From: Streptomyces albireticuli
GTDB lineage: Bacteria > Actinomycetota > Actinomycetes > Streptomycetales > Streptomycetaceae
Length of the DNA stretch: 64,000 bases
NCBI RefSeq assembly: GCF_021228125.1
Contig: NZ_JAJQQS010000008.1
Location: 186,001 to 250,000, forward strand
Direction of reading: 5' to 3'
This document shows, piece by piece, positions 17,113 through 25,860 of this stretch. How positions within the stretch are numbered: position 1 is the first letter of the stretch; each line of letters opens with the position of its first letter. Under the pieces are notes generated by a model that was not told the DNA's origin, did no database searches, and was given only the letters and a program-made list of their open reading frames with translations. The position numbers and the translations under genes are program-made.

Positions 17113-18393
17113 ATGGGATTCCATGTCGATTCCGAGGCCGGGCGGCTGCGCCGCGTCATACTGCACCGCCCCGGTCTGGAGCTGAAGCGGCTCACCCCGT
17201 CCAACAAGGACGCCCTCCTCTTCGACGACGTCCTGTGGGTGCGGCGCGCCCGCGCCGAGCACGACGGCTTCGCGGACGTGCTGCGCGAGCGCGGGGTCGA
17301 GGTCCACTTCTTCCAGGACCTGCTGGACGAGAGCCTGGAGCAGCCGGCGGCGCGCGCGCTCGTCCTGGACCGGGTCTTCGACGAGAAGGAGTACGGCCCG
17401 CTCGCCACCGGCCACCTGCGCGCGGCCTTCGACGGGCTGCCGGCCGCCGGGCTGGGCTCCTGGCTGGTCGGCGGGATGACCAAGCGGGAGTTCCTGGAGC
17501 GGTACCCGGAGCCGGTCTCCGTCCGCTTCCACGCCATGGAGCTGGACGACTTCCTCATCAATCCGCTGCCCAACCACCTCTTCACCCGGGACACCTCCGC
17601 CTGGATCTACGACGGTGTGTGCGTGAACGCCATGCGCTGGCCCGCCCGTTGGCACGAGACGGTGCACTACGAAGCGGTCTACCGGTACCACCCGATGTTC
17701 TCCCCGGGCGGCTTCCACGTCTGGTCCGAGGGCCAGGCGGCCTACCCCTCGACGATCGAGGGCGGCGACGTCCTGGTGATCGGCGAGGGCGCGGTGCTGA
17801 TCGGGATGAGCGAGCGGACCACGCCACAGGCGGTGGAGATGCTCGCCCACCGGCTCTTCGCCGCGGGCTCGGCCCGCACGATCGTGGCGCTGGACATGCC
17901 CAAGCGGAGGGCGTTCATGCACCTGGACACGGTGATGACCATGGTGGACGGCGACACCTTCACGCAGTACGCGGGGCTCGGCATGCTGCGCTCCTACACG
18001 ATCGAGCCGGGCGCGGGCGAGCGCGAGCTGAAGGTCTCCGACCACCCGCCGGAGCATATGCACCGGGCCGTCGCCGCGGCCCTGGGGCTCGACTCGATCC
18101 GGGTGCTCACCGCGACGCAGGACGTGCACGCGGCGGAGCGGGAGCAGTGGGACGACGGCTGCAACGTGCTGGCCATCGAGCCGGGGGTGGTCGTCGCCTA
18201 CGAGCGGAACGCGACGACCAACACCCATCTGCGTAAAAATGGGATCGAAGTCATCACGATCCCGGGCAGCGAGCTGGGGCGCGGCAGGGGCGGGCCGCGC
18301 TGTATGAGCTGTCCCCTGGAGCGGGATCCGGTGGGCGCGCCGGCCGCGCGGGCCCCGGGTCCGGGAGGCGTTCCCGCCCACCCGACTGCATAG
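17113..18393 (+). CDS. arcA: Arginine deiminase
   Basis: A 426-residue guanidino-group hydrolase converting arginine to citrulline and ammonia in the first step of the ADI pathway. Typical blocks are RRVILHRPG, the NHLFTRDTSAW motif, a GGDVLVIGEG strand and the catalytic Cys397 in PRCMSCP. The roughly 25 residues after the Cys motif are a Pro/Ala/Gly tail longer than in most homologues. ATG 17113 has GGGGAG upstream. The ornithine carbamoyltransferase gene follows 60 bp later, giving a catabolic pair; carbamate kinase is not in the window. Confidence 0.95.
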   Translation: MGFHVDSEAGRLRRVILHRPGLELKRLTPSNKDALLFDDVLWVRRARAEHDGFADVLRERGVEVHFFQDLLDESLEQPAARALVLDRVFDEKEYGPLATGHLRAAFDGLPAAGLGSWLVGGMTKREFLERYPEPVSVRFHAMELDDFLINPLPNHLFTRDTSAWIYDGVCVNAMRWPARWHETVHYEAVYRYHPMFSPGGFHVWSEGQAAYPSTIEGGDVLVIGEGAVLIGMSERTTPQAVEMLAHRLFAAGSARTIVALDMPKRRAFMHLDTVMTMVDGDTFTQYAGLGMLRSYTIEPGAGERELKVSDHPPEHMHRAVAAALGLDSIRVLTATQDVHAAEREQWDDGCNVLAIEPGVVVAYERNATTNTHLRKNGIEVITIPGSELGRGRGGPRCMSCPLERDPVGAPAARAPGPGGVPAHPTA

Positions 18394-18415
18394 CAATGCG
18401 GGTAATCGTATACAG
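18384..18415. promoter_or_regulatory. ARG-box-like ArgR operator
   Basis: GCAT-AGCA-ATGC (18386-18397) is followed by an A/T-rich half-similar block GTAATCGTATACA. This resembles the paired, roughly 18-bp ARG boxes bound by ArgR hexamers in Streptomyces arginine genes. It lies between arcA and the carbamoyltransferase gene, just upstream of the latter's ribosome site. Confidence 0.55.
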
Positions 18416-18453
18416 TTCCAATTTCCCGCAGTCGTGAGCTAGGAGCCCACCCC

Positions 18454-19458
18454 ATGGCGACAGACCTCAAGGGCCGCCACTTCCTCAAGGAGACGGACTT
18501 CACCGCCGAGGAGTTCCACGGCCTCGTGGAGCTCGCCGCCGAGCTCAAGGCGGCCAAGGCGACGGGCGTCGAGGAGCCCCTGCTGCACGGCCGGAACATC
18601 GCGCTGATCTTCGAGAAGACCTCGACCCGCACCCGCTGCGCCTTCGAGGTCGCCGCCGCGGACCAGGGCGCCCGGACCACCTACCTCGACCCGGCCGGCT
18701 CCCAGATCGGCCACAAGGAGTCCGTCAAGGACACCGCGAGGGTACTCGGCCGGATGTTCGACGCGATCGAGTACCGGGGTCACGGCCAGCACATCCTGGA
18801 GCAGCTCGCCGCGCACGCCGGGGTGCCCGTCTTCAACGGCCTCACCGACGAGTGGCACCCCACGCAGATGCTCGCCGACGTCCTCACCATGTCCGAACAC
18901 ACCGCCAAGTCCCTGGAGCACGTCGCCTACGCCTACCTCGGCGACGCCCGGTACAACATGGGCAACTCCTACCTCGTGACCGGCGCCCTCCTCGGCATGG
19001 ACGTGCGGATCGTGGCCCCGGAGGAGCTGTGGCCCGACCCGGAGATCGTCGCCGTGGCCCGCCGGCTGGCCGGTGCGAGCGGCGCCCGGATCACCCTCAC
19101 CGCGGACGTGGCCGAGGGCGTGCGGGGCGCGGACTTCGTCGCCACGGACGTCTGGGTGTCGATGGGGGAGCCCAAGGAGGTCTGGGACGCGCGGATCGCC
19201 CTGCTCGCGCCGTACGCCGTCACCATGGACGTACTCCGGGCCACCGGCAACCCCGCGGTGAGGTTCCTGCACTGCCTACCGGCCTTCCACGACCTCGGCA
19301 CCACGGTCGCCCGGGAGATCCACGAGCGGCACGGCCTGACGTCCCTGGAGGTCACGGACGAGGTCTTCGAGTCCCCGCACTCGGTCGTCTTCGACCAGGC
19401 GGAGAACCGGATGCACACGATCAAGGCGGTACTGGTGGCGACGCTGGCGCGGGACTAG
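18454..19458 (+). CDS. argF: Ornithine carbamoyltransferase
   Basis: A 334-residue OTC. The carbamoyl-phosphate loop STRTR is at 57-61, and the ornithine-binding FLHCLPAFHD near 271-280 contains the catalytic Cys. After arginine deiminase it most likely runs catabolically (citrulline + Pi to ornithine + carbamoyl phosphate, the ArcB role), though sequence alone does not separate the anabolic enzyme. ATG 18454 is preceded by AGGAG at 8 nt. Tandem hairpins follow. Confidence 0.94.
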   Translation: MATDLKGRHFLKETDFTAEEFHGLVELAAELKAAKATGVEEPLLHGRNIALIFEKTSTRTRCAFEVAAADQGARTTYLDPAGSQIGHKESVKDTARVLGRMFDAIEYRGHGQHILEQLAAHAGVPVFNGLTDEWHPTQMLADVLTMSEHTAKSLEHVAYAYLGDARYNMGNSYLVTGALLGMDVRIVAPEELWPDPEIVAVARRLAGASGARITLTADVAEGVRGADFVATDVWVSMGEPKEVWDARIALLAPYAVTMDVLRATGNPAVRFLHCLPAFHDLGTTVAREIHERHGLTSLEVTDEVFESPHSVVFDQAENRMHTIKAVLVATLARD

Positions 19459-19770
19459 GAAGTGCCGCGAGGGCTGGATCGCGGTGGCTCCGGCCTTTCG
19501 GTGAAGGGTGGCATCGGCGAAATCCAGCCCGGCTGTGGGCACCTCCCAGCGGTAGCTGGGGGAGTCCGAGGCCACCGCGCGCCGGCGCGGAACCGGGGGC
19601 CGGGGGCCTGCCCCCGGTTCGGGAAGGGGCGGGTGGGGGAACACCCCGCCGCCCCACCCGCCCGCACCGCCAGGCGCTATCGCGTACCCGTGACGACAGT
19701 CACGTACCGGTGATAACTTCACGGCACAGGCACTCGCCCGACAGCCCCGGCTGAAGGAGGCCGCCGCCCC
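19459..19770. other. 312-bp structured gap with interleaved inverted repeats
   Basis: No gene is seen. Box A (GGGCTGGAT, 19471-19479) pairs with 19522-19530, and box B (CGCGGTGGC, 19480-19488) pairs with 19571-19579, so the two pairings cross. A third stem (CTCCCAGC, 19543-19550, with 19555-19564) lies between. Two ordinary hairpins follow, and then the GGAGG site of the next gene. Confidence 0.6.
19591..19663 (+). terminator. Two tandem hairpins
   Basis: A perfect 10-bp stem (19591-19600/19610-19619) is followed by a perfect 12-bp stem (19627-19638/19652-19663). They probably end the arginine operon transcript. Confidence 0.7.
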
Positions 19771-20604
19771 ATGAGTCCTTTCACCGGCTCAGCGACCCGG
19801 ACCCCCACCGAGGACTGGCGGCACCTGCGCCTGACCCTCGACGCCGGCGTCGCGACCGTCACCCTCGCCCGCCCCGGCAAGCTCAACGCCCTCACCTTCG
19901 GCGCCTACGCCGACCTGCGCGACCTGCTCCCCGAACTGGCCCGCGACGGCTCCGTACGCGCCCTCGTGCTCGGTGGCGAGGGCCGCGGCTTCTGCTCCGG
20001 AGGCGACGTCGACGACATCATCGGCGCCACCCTGGCCATGGACACCGGCCGGCTCCTCGACTTCAACCGCATGACCGGACAGGTCGTCCGCTCCTTACGC
20101 GAGTGCCCCTTCCCCGTGATCGCCGCCGTGCACGGGGTCGCCGCCGGCGCCGGCGCCGTCCTCGCGCTCGCCGCCGACTTCCGGGTCGCCGACCCCACCG
20201 CGCGCTTCGCCTTCCTCTTCACCAAGGTCGGCCTCTCCGGCGGCGACATGGGCGCCGCCTACCTCCTGCCCCGCGTCGTCGGCCTCGGCCACGCCACCCG
20301 GCTGCTGATGCTCGGCGAACCCGTGGCCGCCCCCGAGGCCGAACGCATCGGCCTGATCAGCAGGCTCACCGCCGAGGGCGAGGCCCACACCGAGGCCGCG
20401 GCCCTCGCCCGCCGCCTGGCCGACGGCCCCGCCCTCGCCCACGCCCAGACCAAGGCCCTGCTCACCGCCGAACTCGACATGCCGCTCGCCGCGTCCGTCG
20501 AACTCGACGCGGCCACCCAGGCGCTGCTGATGAACAGCGCCGACTACGCCGAGTTCCACGCCGCCTTCACCGAGAAGCGGCCGCCCGAGTGGCGGGGACG
20601 GTGA
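19771..20604 (+). CDS. Enoyl-CoA hydratase/isomerase family protein
   Basis: A 277-residue crotonase-fold protein. The oxyanion-hole segments GEGRGFCSGGDVDD and VHGVAAGAGAVLALAADFRV are conserved. In this cluster it probably hydrates a ring-derived unsaturated CoA thioester after dearomatisation of 2-aminobenzoyl-CoA; the precise substrate is inference. GGAGG precedes ATG 19771. One TTA codon (20095-20097). Its stop overlaps the start of the fused flavoenzyme gene by 4 bp, so the two are translationally coupled. Confidence 0.88.
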   Translation: MSPFTGSATRTPTEDWRHLRLTLDAGVATVTLARPGKLNALTFGAYADLRDLLPELARDGSVRALVLGGEGRGFCSGGDVDDIIGATLAMDTGRLLDFNRMTGQVVRSLRECPFPVIAAVHGVAAGAGAVLALAADFRVADPTARFAFLFTKVGLSGGDMGAAYLLPRVVGLGHATRLLMLGEPVAAPEAERIGLISRLTAEGEAHTEAAALARRLADGPALAHAQTKALLTAELDMPLAASVELDAATQALLMNSADYAEFHAAFTEKRPPEWRGR

Positions 20605-22901
20605 CTCCGGTGGAGGAACCCGCGAAGTCCCCCCTGGCCCGGCGCGTCGCGGTCATCGGTGGCGGCCCCGGCGGGCTCTACGCCGCCGCCCTGCTGAAAC
20701 GTCACGCCCCCGCCCGGGAGATCACCCTCTGGGAGCGCAACGCCCCCGACGACACCTTCGGCTTCGGCGTCGTCCTCTCCGACGAGACACTCGGCGGCAT
20801 CGAGAGCGCCGACCCCGACGTCTACGCCGCGCTGCGCCGCGAGTTCGTCCGCTGGGACGAGATCGACGTCGTCCACCGCGGCACCACCCTGCGCTCCGGC
20901 GGCCACGGCTTCGCCGCCCTCGGCCGCCGTCGGCTCCTCGCGCTCCTCCACGAGCGCTGCCGCGGGCTCGGCGTCGACCTCCGCTTCCGCGCGGAGGCGC
21001 CGCCCGCCGCCGAGCTGGCCCGCTCGTACGACCTCGTCATCGCCGCGGACGGCGTCCACAGCCGCACCCGCGACACCCACCGGGAGCACTTCCGCCCCAC
21101 CCTCACCACGCATCGCTGCCGCTATATCTGGCTCTCCGCCGACTTCGCGTTCGACGCCTTCCGCTTCGACGTCGCCGAGACCGAGCACGGCCTCATGCAG
21201 CTCCACGGCTACCCCTACTCCCGCCCGTCGGACGACCCGTCCGAGGGCGCCAGCACGGTCGTCGTCGAGATGCGCGAGGAGGTGTGGCGCCGTGCCGGCC
21301 TCGACACCTGTGACGAGGCCGCCTCCGTGGAAGCCTGCGGCAAGTACTTCGCCGAGGCCCTCGGCGGCCGCCCCCTGCGCGCCAACCGCTCCACCTGGAC
21401 CGCCTTCCGCACCGTCGTCAACGCCCACTGGTCCCACGGCAACACCGTCCTGCTCGGCGACGCCGCGCACACCGCCCACTTCTCCATAGGCTCCGGCACC
21501 AAGCTCGCCGTCGAGGACGCCCTCGCGCTCGCCGGCCACCTCCGGGCGGGGACCTCCGTCCCCGAGGCCCTCGCCGCGTACGAGGCCGAGCGGCGCCCGG
21601 TGGTCGAGTCCACCCAGCGGGCCGCCCGCGCCAGCCTGGAGTGGTTCGAGGACCTCTCCTTCCACACGGGCGGCCCGCCGCGCCGCTTCGCCTTCGACCT
21701 CCTCACCCGCAGCCGCCGCGTCACCCACGACAACCTCCGGCTGCGCGACCCGGCCTTCGTCGCCGCCGTCGAGGCGGAAGCGGGCGTCCCGCCCGGCACC
21801 CCGCCCATGTTCACGCCCTTCCGGCTGCGCGGCCTGACCCTGCGCAACCGCGTCGTGGTCTCCCCGATGGACATGTACTCCGCCGTCGACGGCACCCCCG
21901 GCGACTTCCACCTCGTCCACCTCGGCGCCCGCGCGCTCGGCGGCGCCGGGCTCGTCATGACCGAGATGGTCTGCGTGAGCGCACAGGGCCGGATCACCCC
22001 CGGCTGCGCGGGCCTGTACGCGCCGGAGCACGAGAGCGCCTGGCGCCGCGTCACCGACTTCGTGCACACCCGGGCGCCCGGCACGGCCCTCGGCGTCCAG
22101 CTCGGCCACTCCGGCCGCAAGGGCTCGACACGGCGCCAGTGGGAAGGCATCGACGAACCGCTCCCTCGCGGCAACTGGCCCGTCGTCGCCCCCTCGGCGC
22201 TGCCGTACAAGCCCGGCGTCAGCCAGGCGCCGCGGGCCCTCACCACCTCGGCCATGGCCGAGGTGCGCGAGCGGTTCGTCCGCTCCGCCGAAGCCGCCGC
22301 CCGCGCCGGCTTCGACCTCCTCGAACTCCACTGCGCCCACGGCTATCTGCTCTCCTCGTTCCTCTCCCCGCTCACCAACCACCGCACCGACGCCTACGGC
22401 GGCGACCTCGCGGGACGGCTGCGGTACCCCTTGGAGGTCTTCGACGCGGTACGGGCCGTCTGGCCCGCCGACCGGCCCATGACCGTCCGGATCTCCGCCA
22501 CGGACTGGGCGGACGGCGGCACCACGGACGAGGACGCCGTCGCGATCGCCCGTGCCTTCGCCGCCCACGGCGCGGACGCCCTCGACGTCTCCACCGGCCA
22601 GGTCGTCCCCCACGAGCGGCCCGCGTACGGCCGCTCGTACCAGACGCCGTTCGCCGACCGCGTCCGGCACGAGGCGGGCGTCCCGGTCATCGCCGTCGGC
22701 GCCATCTCGTCCTGGGACGACGTCAACTCGCTGATCCTGGCCGGCCGCGCCGACCTCTGCGCCCTCGCCCGCCCGCACCTCTACGACCCCCACTGGACCC
22801 TGCACGCCGCCGCCGACCAGGGCTACACGGGCCCGGGCGCGCCGTGGCCGGCCCCGTACCGCGCGGGCAGCCGCAAACCGCCGACGGGGAGGCGGGCCTG
22901 A
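20601..22901 (+). CDS. Fused FAD monooxygenase / old-yellow-enzyme reductase (2-aminobenzoyl-CoA monooxygenase/reductase type)
   Basis: A 766-residue two-domain flavoenzyme. Residues 1 to about 395 are an aromatic-ring hydroxylase with FAD motif GGGPGG at 20-25 and GDAAHTAHFSIGSG near 286. From about 404 (FTPFRLRGLTLRNRV) comes an OYE-type barrel with HCAHGYLLSSFLSPLTNHR near 577. This architecture is known from 2-aminobenzoyl-CoA monooxygenase/reductase, which hydroxylates and then hydrogenates the CoA-activated ring aerobically; annotation as salicylyl-CoA 5-hydroxylase/oxidoreductase is common. GTG 20601 overlaps the hydratase stop (GTGA). The neighbouring aryl-CoA ligase, RidA and PaaX-type regulator support anthranilate catabolism. 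Confidence 0.88.
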   Translation: MTPVEEPAKSPLARRVAVIGGGPGGLYAAALLKRHAPAREITLWERNAPDDTFGFGVVLSDETLGGIESADPDVYAALRREFVRWDEIDVVHRGTTLRSGGHGFAALGRRRLLALLHERCRGLGVDLRFRAEAPPAAELARSYDLVIAADGVHSRTRDTHREHFRPTLTTHRCRYIWLSADFAFDAFRFDVAETEHGLMQLHGYPYSRPSDDPSEGASTVVVEMREEVWRRAGLDTCDEAASVEACGKYFAEALGGRPLRANRSTWTAFRTVVNAHWSHGNTVLLGDAAHTAHFSIGSGTKLAVEDALALAGHLRAGTSVPEALAAYEAERRPVVESTQRAARASLEWFEDLSFHTGGPPRRFAFDLLTRSRRVTHDNLRLRDPAFVAAVEAEAGVPPGTPPMFTPFRLRGLTLRNRVVVSPMDMYSAVDGTPGDFHLVHLGARALGGAGLVMTEMVCVSAQGRITPGCAGLYAPEHESAWRRVTDFVHTRAPGTALGVQLGHSGRKGSTRRQWEGIDEPLPRGNWPVVAPSALPYKPGVSQAPRALTTSAMAEVRERFVRSAEAAARAGFDLLELHCAHGYLLSSFLSPLTNHRTDAYGGDLAGRLRYPLEVFDAVRAVWPADRPMTVRISATDWADGGTTDEDAVAIARAFAAHGADALDVSTGQVVPHERPAYGRSYQTPFADRVRHEAGVPVIAVGAISSWDDVNSLILAGRADLCALARPHLYDPHWTLHAAADQGYTGPGAPWPAPYRAGSRKPPTGRRA

Positions 22902-22964
22902 GACGCCGGGCCCGCCCGGCCCGCGAAGCACCCCGAGCGGGAGCGGTACGGGACATGGCTCCGG

Positions 22965-23819
22965 TCACGGGGAGAGACGGCCGGGGGACAGCGTCCCTTC
23001 CACGAACCCCGCCCCCGCGTCCCGCAGCCGCGCGTGCAGCCCCGCGAACACCTTCGCCGACCGCACACCCGGCCAGTCCTCCGGCAGCAGCCCCGCCGGC
23101 AGCCCCGGGTCCGCGTACGGCAGCCGCCGCCACGAGTCCAGCGCCAGCAGGTAGTCCCGGTAGGCGTCCTGCGGCGGCAGCGCGCGCCGCCGTGCCCAGC
23201 GGTGCAGGACGGGCTCGTGGGCGTCCAGGAAGGCACGGTGCTGCCGGGCCAGCGCCGGCAGGTCCCACCAGCGGCCGACCGCCTCCACGGTCGGCTCGAA
23301 GCCCAGATGGCATCCCTTGAACAGATCGACGTAGGGGGCGAGTTCCAGCCGTTCGAGCGTGTGCCGGGTCTCGTCGTGGACGTGGGCGGGGGCGATCCAC
23401 ACCCCGGGCGCCGCCGTGCCGAAGCCCAGCCGCGACAGCCGCGACCGCAGCAGGTGCCGCTTGTGCCGCTCCTCCTCGGGCACCGAGAACACGGCCAGCA
23501 GCCATCCGGTGTCCCGTCCGGCGGGACGGCCGTAGACGCGCCGGTCGCCGTCGTCGAGCAACTGCCGGGCGGCGGCCGACAGCCCGTAGCCCGCCGCGCC
23601 GTCGGGGGCGGGTTCCGCGACGAGCAGACCGCGGCGTTTGAGCCGGGAGACCGCGGACCGCACCGACGGCGAGTCCACGCCCACCGCGCCCAGCAACCTG
23701 ATCAGGGCCGCGATCGGCACCGGGCGGCCGGCCGGACGGTCGGCGCTCCCGCGCCCGTACGCGCCGTAGAAAGTGACGATGAGGGACCGAGGGGTGTGGA
23801 GTGGTTGCTGGTCAGTCAC
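22965..23819 (-). CDS. PaaX family transcriptional regulator
   Basis: A 284-residue regulator with an N-terminal winged HTH (RSLIVTFYGAYGRG, then VDSPSVRSAVSRLKRRGLL), the central PaaX domain and the C-terminal PaaX_C helices. PaaX repressors respond to aryl-CoA thioesters, here plausibly 2-aminobenzoyl-CoA. GTG 23819 overlaps the end of the CoA-ligase gene by 8 bp on the same strand, so regulator and ligase form an operon. Spacing from the convergent flavoenzyme gene is about 60 bp. Confidence 0.9.
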   Translation of the reverse strand: MTDQQPLHTPRSLIVTFYGAYGRGSADRPAGRPVPIAALIRLLGAVGVDSPSVRSAVSRLKRRGLLVAEPAPDGAAGYGLSAAARQLLDDGDRRVYGRPAGRDTGWLLAVFSVPEEERHKRHLLRSRLSRLGFGTAAPGVWIAPAHVHDETRHTLERLELAPYVDLFKGCHLGFEPTVEAVGRWWDLPALARQHRAFLDAHEPVLHRWARRRALPPQDAYRDYLLALDSWRRLPYADPGLPAGLLPEDWPGVRSAKVFAGLHARLRDAGAGFVEGTLSPGRLSP

Positions 23820-25452
23820 GGGGAAACTGTAAAGCTCCGTTGCGCAGGCGGAAGCGCTGGAGTTTGCCGGTGGGCGTACGGGGGAGGGCGTCCGTGAACT
23901 CGATCTCGCGAGGGCACTTGTACGGAACGATCTCCTTTTTGGTGAACTCCCGTAAGGCCGCCACGGTCTCCTCGGTGCGTGGCACCCCCTCCCGCAGCAC
24001 CACGTGGGCGACGACGATCTCGCCGCGCCGCTCGTCCGGGCGGCCGACGACGGCCGCCTCCAGGACGTCGGGGTGGCGCAGCAGGGCCTCCTCGACCTCG
24101 GGGCCGGCGATGTTGTACCCGGCGGAGACGATCATGTCGTCGGCGCGGGCCACGTAGCGGAAGTAGCCGTCCGGCTCCCGGACGTAGGTGTCGCCGGTGA
24201 GGTTCCAGCCGTCGCGCACGTAGTCGCGCTGGCGCGGGTCGGCGAGGTAGCGGCAGCCGGTGGGGCCCCGGACGGCCAGCCGCCCGGGTTCCCCGTCCGG
24301 GGCGGGCCGGCCGTCCGGGCCGAGGACGCGCGCCTCGTAGCCGGGCACGGGCAGGCCGGTGGTGCCGGGCCGGATGGCGTCGTCGGCGGCGGAGATGAAG
24401 ATGTGCAGCATCTCGGTGGCGCCGATGCCGTTGATGACGCGCAGGCCGGTGGCCTTCCGCCAGGCGTGCCAGAGGGCGGCGGGCAGGTGCTCGCCCGCGG
24501 ACACGCAGCGCCGTAAGGAGGAGACGTCGTAGGCGCCCACGCGGCTGAGCATGGCGCGGTAGGCGGTCGGCGCCGTGAACAGCACGGAGACGCGGTGCCG
24601 TTCGATGTCGTCGAGGAGACCCTCCGGGCCCGACCAGTCGGCCAGCAGGGTGGCCGCGCCCACCCGCAGCGGGAAGATCACCAGGCCGCCGAGGCCGAAG
24701 GTGAAGCCGAGCGGAGGGCTGCCCGCGAAGACGTCGTCGGGACCGGGGCGCAGTACGCGCGCGGAGAAGGTGTCCGCTATGGCCAGCACGTCGCGGTGGA
24801 AGTGGATGCAGCCCTTCGGGCGGCCGGTGGTGCCGGAGGTGAAGGCGATCAGGGCGACGTCGTCGGCGGAGGTGTCCACCGGCACATACGATGAGGGTTT
24901 TTCCGCCGCGAGCCGCAGAAGGTCGGCCGGTGAATTTCCTCCGTACGGGGTTATCCGTAAGGAGGGAATGGACGCCTTGACGAGGTCGTCGAGCGACCGC
25001 GTGTCGCACAAGGCGTGGCGGACGCGGGCGAGTTCGCAGACCGTGGCGAGCTCCTGCGGGCGCTGCGCGGCCAGTACGGTCACGGCCACGGCGCCCGCCT
25101 TCATCACCGCGAGCCAGCAGGCCGCCAGCCAGGGCGTGGTGGGCCCGCGCAGCAGGACGCGGTTGCCCGGCACCACGCCGAGGTCGTCGGCGAGCGTACG
25201 GGCTATCCGGTCGACGTGACCCTGGAGTTCGCCGTACGACCAGACGCCGCCCGCGCCGTCGTGGACGGCGGGCCGTCCGCCGCCGAGCCGGGCCACGGTC
25301 GCGTCCAGGAGCTCCGTGCCGCAGTTGAGCCGGTCGGGGTAGCGCGGGCCGTCCGCGCCCGCCAGGTCGAAGCGGAGGTCCGGCCACTGTCCGGGGGGCG
25401 GGAGGTGGTCGCGCGGAAAGGTGTCGACGTGGGCCGACGGCTTGAGCTCCAT
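23812..25452 (-). CDS. 2-aminobenzoate/benzoate-CoA ligase
   Basis: A 546-residue ANL-superfamily acid-CoA ligase. The P-loop FTSGTTGRPKGCIHFHRD, the adenine motif NGIGATEMLHIF, the TGDTYVRE segment and the C-terminal catalytic-Lys motif TPTGKLQR are present. With the adjacent monooxygenase/reductase it probably activates anthranilate to 2-aminobenzoyl-CoA; benzoate is the alternative. Three TTA codons (first bases at 24960, 24516, 23955 on the minus strand) are exceptional and imply strict bldA dependence. A promoter with an overlapping inverted repeat lies about 80-100 bp upstream. Confidence 0.9.
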   Translation of the reverse strand: MELKPSAHVDTFPRDHLPPPGQWPDLRFDLAGADGPRYPDRLNCGTELLDATVARLGGGRPAVHDGAGGVWSYGELQGHVDRIARTLADDLGVVPGNRVLLRGPTTPWLAACWLAVMKAGAVAVTVLAAQRPQELATVCELARVRHALCDTRSLDDLVKASIPSLRITPYGGNSPADLLRLAAEKPSSYVPVDTSADDVALIAFTSGTTGRPKGCIHFHRDVLAIADTFSARVLRPGPDDVFAGSPPLGFTFGLGGLVIFPLRVGAATLLADWSGPEGLLDDIERHRVSVLFTAPTAYRAMLSRVGAYDVSSLRRCVSAGEHLPAALWHAWRKATGLRVINGIGATEMLHIFISAADDAIRPGTTGLPVPGYEARVLGPDGRPAPDGEPGRLAVRGPTGCRYLADPRQRDYVRDGWNLTGDTYVREPDGYFRYVARADDMIVSAGYNIAGPEVEEALLRHPDVLEAAVVGRPDERRGEIVVAHVVLREGVPRTEETVAALREFTKKEIVPYKCPREIEFTDALPRTPTGKLQRFRLRNGALQFPRD

Positions 25453-25527
25453 CGCGGATGCGCCCCCTCGCGCCGAGGAAAAAATGGAGGTGAACGGGGG
25501 TCTTGCCAGCCATGCGGGTCCGCTGTC

Positions 25528-25558
25528 AGCGTAGCGACTTGGTGACGGCAGTCAACAG
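25528..25558 (-). promoter_or_regulatory. Promoter and possible PaaX operator of the CoA-ligase operon
   Basis: On the minus strand TTGACT (25550-25555) and TACGCT (25528-25533) are 16 bp apart. The imperfect inverted repeat TTGGTGAC-GGCA-GTCAACAG (25539-25558) covers the -35 box, a good place for repression by the PaaX-type protein. Confidence 0.5.
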
Positions 25559-25659
25559 AGCGCGATAGGTGATCGACGCGGAGGGAGTGGCGGGACGAGC
25601 GGGCGGAACACGGAACGGACGTAAAACGTAGCGGTCGGCGGGGGAAGGCGGGACGGGTC

Positions 25660-25815
25660 CGCCGGCACGGCGAGGCCGGGCAGGGCACCCGCGCGGCACG
25701 GCAGGCACCTGCACGGCGCGGAAGGTACCCGCGCGGCGCGGCGCGGCACCCGTACGGCACCGTGCGACAACACGGCACCAGCACGGCGGTGCGACACGGC
25801 GGGCACGGCGCGACC
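25660..25815. repeat. Degenerate GCACGGCRCC repeat tract
   Basis: At least ten imperfect 8-12-bp copies of GCACGGC/GCGCGGC alternating with ACCCG or ACCTG are packed here. They look like a decayed tandem repeat rather than a protein-coding segment; the short frames through it differ in every phase. Confidence 0.6.
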
Positions 25816-25860
25816 CGGCCGCGGACCGTCGAGGACCGATCGGTAGACAGGAGGCCACCG

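Larger units (their letters stand above)
25453..25860. other. Divergent intergenic region with degenerate repeats
   Basis: A 408-bp gap between the ligase and the acyl-CoA dehydrogenase. The ligase promoter occupies the left part. From about 25660 to 25815 the sequence is a run of imperfect copies of a GCACGGCACC-like unit in both orientations. No coding gene is supported. Confidence 0.6.
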
